This document shows, one piece after another, positions 60,887-64,000 of a stretch of 64,000 bases of DNA (its first letter is position 1; each line of letters opens with the position of its first letter). A program made the translations under genes and the position numbers. The notes beneath the pieces are model-generated. The model had not been told where the DNA came from. It saw nothing but the letters and a program-made list of their open reading frames with translations, and did no database searches. Source of the stretch: Natronoarchaeum mannanilyticum. GTDB lineage: Archaea; Halobacteriota; Halobacteria; Halobacteriales; Natronoarchaeaceae. The stretch covers positions 620,001 to 684,000 of the forward strand of contig NZ_BAAADV010000001.1 of the NCBI RefSeq assembly GCF_039522665.1, in the 5' to 3' direction.

Positions 60887-61426
60887 ATGATCCGCTTCGT
60901 CACCGGCAACGAAGGAAAGGTCCGCGAGGCCCGCGAGTACCTGCCGGCCGAGGTCGAGCAGGTCGACTACGACTACGCCGAGGTCCAGAGCGACGACCTC
61001 GAGACGATCGTCCGGCGGGGCGCTCGCGAGGCGTACGAAGAACTTGGCGCCGATGGAGGGGTCCTCGTGGACGACACCGGACTGTTCGTCGAGGCCCTTT
61101 CGGGGTTCCCCGGCCCGTACTCGGCGTACGTCGACGACACCCTCGGCATCGAGCGCGTCTGGGAGCTCGTCGAGAACGAAGAGAACCGCAAAGCGGCGTT
61201 CCGAACCGTGATGGCCTACTACGACGGCGAGGACGTCGCGACGTTCGAGGGAGCGGTCCGCGGGCGGATCGTCGCGCCGCGGGGCGACGGCGGGTTCGGG
61301 TACGACCCGATCTTCGAGTACGACGGCGAGACGTTCGCCGAGATGAGCACTGACGAAAAGAACGCGATCTCCCACCGCGGGCGGGCCCTGGAGAAGTTCG
61401 CCGACTGGCTGGCCGAGCGGGAGTAG
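60887..61426 (+). CDS. rdgB: Non-canonical purine NTP pyrophosphatase (RdgB/HAM1)
   Basis: The 179-residue house-cleaning enzyme hydrolyses ITP/XTP. It begins MIRFVTGNEGKVREAREYLP and has VLVDDTGLFVEALSGFPGPY and GDGGFGYDPIFEYDGETFAE, followed by SHRGRALEKFADWL. These are the substrate- and Mg-binding motifs. Length is normal. A TATA-like CTATTTT lies about 30 bases before the ATG. The end faces the PIN-like gene on the other strand with a four-base gap. Confidence 0.94.
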   Translation: MIRFVTGNEGKVREAREYLPAEVEQVDYDYAEVQSDDLETIVRRGAREAYEELGADGGVLVDDTGLFVEALSGFPGPYSAYVDDTLGIERVWELVENEENRKAAFRTVMAYYDGEDVATFEGAVRGRIVAPRGDGGFGYDPIFEYDGETFAEMSTDEKNAISHRGRALEKFADWLAERE

Positions 61427-61430
61427 TCTC

Positions 61431-61922
61431 TTATTCGCGGGGGTCACGGTCCGGTCCCGGGTACTCGCCCCCGACGACGGCGTCGTAGAGGCTCGCGGGG
61501 TCGAACACGGCGTCGAACGCCTTCGGGTGCCGGACGCTCATCGCGATCCGGCCTTGAAGCCGAGCGGCGGTTTCGACGCTGCCGAGTTCGTCGTCAAAGG
61601 ACAGCACGTGCGCGGCGTCACCGCGGTAGGCGCTGGCCAGCGCGGGCTGGTCGTCCGGCGGGTGTTCGACGGGGACGCGCTCGCGCTCGATCCGATCGCG
61701 CCAGTTCGCGGCCAACTCGTCGTCGGCCAGATCTGCGATCACCGCTTCGGCGTCGTCCAGCAGGTGGTCGCTGGCGACGAGATCGATCCACGAGTGCGAG
61801 CGGACGTGATCGAGCGCCGCGCGGGCCGGCCCGCCGACGAGCACGTCCGCCGCGAGCACGTCGGCACCGGCGACGACTCGCGAGGGATCGGGCGCATCGC
61901 TCCTCTCAACGTCGTCACTCAT
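61431..61922 (-). CDS. PIN-like acidic protein
   Basis: The 163-residue protein has RVVAGADVLAADVLVGGPAR, WIDLVASDHLLDDAEAVIAD and GDAAHVLSFDDELGS, a pattern compatible with a PIN-like metal site (conserved Asp residues in ADVL and SFDDEL). I recall DUF7384-type annotation. Its start overlaps the end of a 35-codon gene upstream by eight bases, so the two are translationally coupled. A toxin-antitoxin-like pair is one possibility; a ribosome-related nuclease is another. Confidence 0.75.
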   Translation of the reverse strand: MSDDVERSDAPDPSRVVAGADVLAADVLVGGPARAALDHVRSHSWIDLVASDHLLDDAEAVIADLADDELAANWRDRIERERVPVEHPPDDQPALASAYRGDAAHVLSFDDELGSVETAARLQGRIAMSVRHPKAFDAVFDPASLYDAVVGGEYPGPDRDPRE

Positions 61923-62022
61923 CCGCGTCCCCCTTCTCGCGGTGGCGTGCCAGCGCGTCGCTCACGTCGTTCTCGTCGACGTCCCAGCGCTCGGTTCGGT
62001 CGAACAGTTCCGTCCAACTCAT
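61915..62022 (-). CDS. Small acidic protein (possible antitoxin-like partner), 35 aa
   Basis: MSWTELFDRTERWDVDENDV and a C-terminal SDALARHREKGDADE form a short acidic helical protein. The ATG at 62022 is the sensible start; the upstream extension is Arg-rich and unconvincing. The stop overlaps the PIN-like gene by eight bases. The size and coupling are reminiscent of an antitoxin with its PIN toxin, but there is no family evidence for that. Confidence 0.6.
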   Translation of the reverse strand: MSWTELFDRTERWDVDENDVSDALARHREKGDADE

Positions 62023-62320
62023 GACGCCATCGAAGCGCCGGCGCCACAAAAACGGCGCGGAGCCGATCGGTCCGACGAGCGTCGTACGCCCGTCTGACGG
62101 GTGTTTAAGTCGTCCGCCCGCCTGCCATTCGACGGGCGCGCACTGGCCTTTCAATCCCATCCTCCCGACTCGCGCGCCCGCACACCGCTCTCCCCCACTC
62201 TCACGCGGCGGCGTGCCCCCCGCACGCCGCCGCGACGCTCCCCCTCGCTTCCACCGCTCGGAGATGTCAGAAGTGCCCGCGTCGCGAGTCGCAACGATCA
62301 GAAAGAGCGGCGAAACGGAG
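62023..62320. other. Non-coding region with a 13-base hairpin and TATA-like sites
   Basis: The gap of 298 bases contains a perfect 13-base-pair hairpin (CGCGGCGGCGTGC at 62204-62216, loop CCCCC, GCACGCCGCCGCG at 62222-62234). A TATA-like TGTTTAAGTC is at 62101-62110, also readable on the other strand as GACTTAAACA. A CCTTTCAATCCCAT string at 62148-62161 recalls the CTTTCAGTCCCA of the element at 10 kb. I see no open frame. A small RNA, or a terminator of the wHTH gene to the right, are possible. Confidence 0.5.
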
Positions 62321-62602
62321 TTACTCGGCGCACGTACCGGGTTCCGCGCAGCCCTCGGCGGTCGCCATCGCCTCCTCGTCGAGCTCGTAGAGGCTCTGGC
62401 GCGCGTCGGCGAAGTAGACGTCCTCGTCGACGATGCCGATCTCCTCGAGGCGCTCCAGCGCGTAGCGAACGGTCCGGGCCGACAGCATCGACTCCTCGAC
62501 GATCTGTTTCTGGGTCAGCGGCCCGTCGTACTCGAGTACTTTGAACACCAGCTTCGCGCTCGGCGGAAGGTCTTCGATCTCCTCCCCGTCAGTGCCAGCC
62601 AT
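62321..62602 (-). CDS. Small winged-helix regulator, 93 aa
   Basis: The 93-residue protein has PPSAKLVFKVLEYDGPLTQK, SARTVRYALERLEEIGIVDE and DARQSLYELDEEAMATAEGC, a MarR/ArsR-like winged helix with a Cys-containing tail (CAEPGTC). I think it is a DNA-binding regulator of unknown target. A minus-strand TCTTTATGC (62636-62628) lies about 26 bases before the ATG at 62602, which fixes the start. The Cys pair could sense metal or redox. Confidence 0.82.
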   Translation of the reverse strand: MAGTDGEEIEDLPPSAKLVFKVLEYDGPLTQKQIVEESMLSARTVRYALERLEEIGIVDEDVYFADARQSLYELDEEAMATAEGCAEPGTCAE

Positions 62603-62627
62603 CGTTACGAATCGAAAGGTCCCAGCA

Positions 62628-62636
62628 GCATAAAGA
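62628..62636 (-). promoter_or_regulatory. TATA-like box for the winged-helix gene
   Basis: On the minus strand TCTTTATGC lies about 26 bases before the ATG at 62602, consistent with leaderless transcription of the small regulator. Confidence 0.6.
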
Positions 62637-62857
62637 TTGATACGAGAGTTCGTCCCGCCGAACCGTTCGGTCGACGGGACCGAAGAATCGTGTCGAGATC
62701 GGGAGGAGCACCTCAGATGGTGGGGCGCAATCGTGCCCCGACGGACCGGATCGACGGATCGCCTCGGACGCGTCGGGAACTGGCGAGGGCGCCGAGAACG
62801 CCGAGCTGTTGAAGTCCAAGCGAACGGCTTTTTACGGCAGGTCACCGAGCACACCGT

Positions 62858-63175
62858 ATGTCGACCGAGACCGCCGACGGGAGGGAGTCTCACCTCCGGT
62901 CGGTCACCATCACGACGATCACCGCGCTCGCGGGCGTCGGCGCCGCGATCGCGTCGGCGTACATCGCCGGCGACGTGAGCGCGGGCGAGGCCGCCAAGAA
63001 CCAGCAGGCCCAGCTGGTCGTGCTCGCGGCCATCGTCGTACAGTACCCGCTGTTCAGCGTCATGGGCTACGACGACTTCGGAGGCGTCAAGGACTACCTG
63101 TTCGTCGCGTTCATGACGTTCTCGCTGTGGTTCATCACCTGGGGAATCATCCTGATGACCGGCGTCACCTTCTAA
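62858..63175 (+). CDS. EMC6-like membrane protein
   Basis: The 105 residues have a short polar N-terminus and three hydrophobic helices (VTITTITALAGVGAAIASAY, LVVLAAIVVQYPLFSVM, LFVAFMTFSLWFITWGII). I recall such genes annotated as EMC6-like in haloarchaea. It may assist membrane-protein insertion. The stop TAA is followed one base later by the ABCE1 ATG, so they form an operon. A TATA box (CTTTTTA, 62828-62834) lies about 27 bases before the start. Confidence 0.75.
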   Translation: MSTETADGRESHLRSVTITTITALAGVGAAIASAYIAGDVSAGEAAKNQQAQLVVLAAIVVQYPLFSVMGYDDFGGVKDYLFVAFMTFSLWFITWGIILMTGVTF

Positions 63176-63176
63176 C

Positions 63177-64000
63177 ATGGCCAGCGACAGTATCGCCGTC
63201 GTCGACCTGGAGCGGTGCCAGCCCGACCGGTGCAACTACGAGTGCAAGAACTACTGCCCGCCGAACCGCACCGGCAAGGAGTGCATCACGCTCCGGGGCG
63301 AGGAGGCCGAGGAAGGCCAGCCCGAGCAGGTGCGCATCTCCGAGGAGATCTGCCTGGGCGAGACCTGCGGCATCTGCGTCGAGAAGTGTCCGTTCGACGC
63401 CATCGAGATCATCAACCTGCCCCAGGAACTCGACAACGATCCTTCGCACCGCTACGGCGAGAACGCGTTCTCGCTGTACGGGCTGCCGGTCCCCGAGGAG
63501 GGCCAGGTGACCGGCATCCTCGGGCCGAACGGGATCGGGAAGACGACCGCCGTCCGGATCCTGGCCGGCGAGATGGCGCCGAATCTCGGACAGCACGAGG
63601 ACCCGCCGGACTGGGACGAGGTGCTCGACGAGTTCCGCGGCACCGAACTGCAGGACTACATCGCCGCCGTGCGCGACGGCGACGTCAGCGTCGCGCGCAA
63701 ACCGCAGTACGTCGACGAGATCCCCGGCCAGTTCGACGGCAACACGCGCCAGCTGCTCGAGCGGACCGACGAGCGCGGCGAGCTGGACTACCTCGTCGAT
63801 CGCATGGAGATCCGCCCCGTGATGGACCAGGACATCGACAACCTCTCGGGCGGCGAGCTCCAGCGGGTCGCCATCGCGGCGTGTCTCGCGCGGGACGCCG
63901 ACTTCTACTTCCTCGACGAGATCACGCCGTACCTCGACATCGGCCAGCGGATGACCGTCGCGCGCCTGATCCGCGAGCTCGCCGAGGAGGGCGATCGGTC
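63177..64000 (+). CDS. rli1: ABCE1/RLI ribosome-recycling ATPase (partial)
   Basis: The gene runs off the right edge; the first 274 codons are visible. The N-terminus has two iron-sulphur cluster motifs (CQPDRCNYECKNYC and CLGETCGICVEKC). The first ATPase domain follows with GILGPNGIGKTTAV (Walker A), LSGGELQRVAIAACLARDAD and FYFLDEITPYLDIGQR. ABCE1 splits ribosomes after termination. The EMC6-like gene is one base upstream. The second ATPase domain lies outside the window. Confidence 0.95.
   Translation, partial: MASDSIAVVDLERCQPDRCNYECKNYCPPNRTGKECITLRGEEAEEGQPEQVRISEEICLGETCGICVEKCPFDAIEIINLPQELDNDPSHRYGENAFSLYGLPVPEEGQVTGILGPNGIGKTTAVRILAGEMAPNLGQHEDPPDWDEVLDEFRGTELQDYIAAVRDGDVSVARKPQYVDEIPGQFDGNTRQLLERTDERGELDYLVDRMEIRPVMDQDIDNLSGGELQRVAIAACLARDADFYFLDEITPYLDIGQRMTVARLIRELAEEGDR

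Overview
The window is about 64 kb of chromosomal DNA from a halophilic archaeon (class Halobacteria). The evidence is the very high GC content, the strongly acidic proteins, start codons lying about 25 bases after TATA-like boxes (leaderless transcripts), and archaeal marker genes: FttA/aCPSF1, aIF5A, deoxyhypusine synthase, Rpo7, Spt4, aIF2-gamma, L40e, CarS, Azf, MptD and ABCE1. Coding density is high and nearly everything looks like core genome. I see no CRISPR array, integrase, transposase or rRNA, and one tRNA (Val, anticodon TAC).

Layout. 0-7 kb: end of an unidentified gene, the FttA terminator nuclease, a small unknown, a DICT-domain regulator, proS and nth. 7-12 kb: aIF5A, agmatinase and, three genes on, deoxyhypusine synthase, which together look like the haloarchaeal hypusine pathway; DUF2243, Nif3-like, DUF4112 and DUF371 genes are interspersed. 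12-20 kb: a tiny zinc protein, a degenerate GH2-like protein, a coiled-coil protein behind a long leader, L40e, DUF309, Azf (glucose-6-phosphate dehydrogenase), MptD, membrane and small acidic proteins, and a creatininase-family enzyme. 20-26 kb: otsA-otsB, an ABC exporter and two small genes. 26-30 kb: tRNA-Val, a PHP-domain gene, a small zinc protein, a PAP2-like membrane protein and a large membrane protein. 30-38 kb: a MoxR ATPase facing a five-gene overlapping operon (M48 protease, DUF4129, unknown membrane protein, DUF58, polytopic membrane protein). 38-47 kb: metabolic and membrane genes, including an acyl-CoA dehydrogenase, CarS, proline dehydrogenase and IlvE. 47-51 kb: an information-processing operon (aIF2-gamma, PIN, Rpo7, Spt4, GTP-dependent dephospho-CoA kinase). 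51-64 kb: DUF5787, AzlCD, an MBL hydrolase, an AAA ATPase, a thiolase, an ABC transporter pair, RdgB, a possible PIN/antitoxin-like pair, a small winged-helix regulator, an EMC6-like protein and ABCE1, which runs off the end.

The most unusual signal is not a gene. At three loci (proS, tRNA-Val, thiolase) the last 22-57 bases of the gene are repeated 122-195 bases downstream, separated by hairpin-rich GAGCG-type sequence. The two protein-gene inserts share TTTTGCGAGG and AAAAGGT blocks. In proS the copies differ mostly at synonymous positions, which suggests the duplicated end came from a diverged homologue rather than from recent slippage. Other non-coding points of interest are a TTTCACTTTCACT motif just upstream of the TATA box of two unrelated small genes, a nested inverted-repeat element upstream of deoxyhypusine synthase, and a structured leader of about 130 bases before the coiled-coil gene.

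Family names (DUF numbers and similar) are from memory of the protein families, not from a search.
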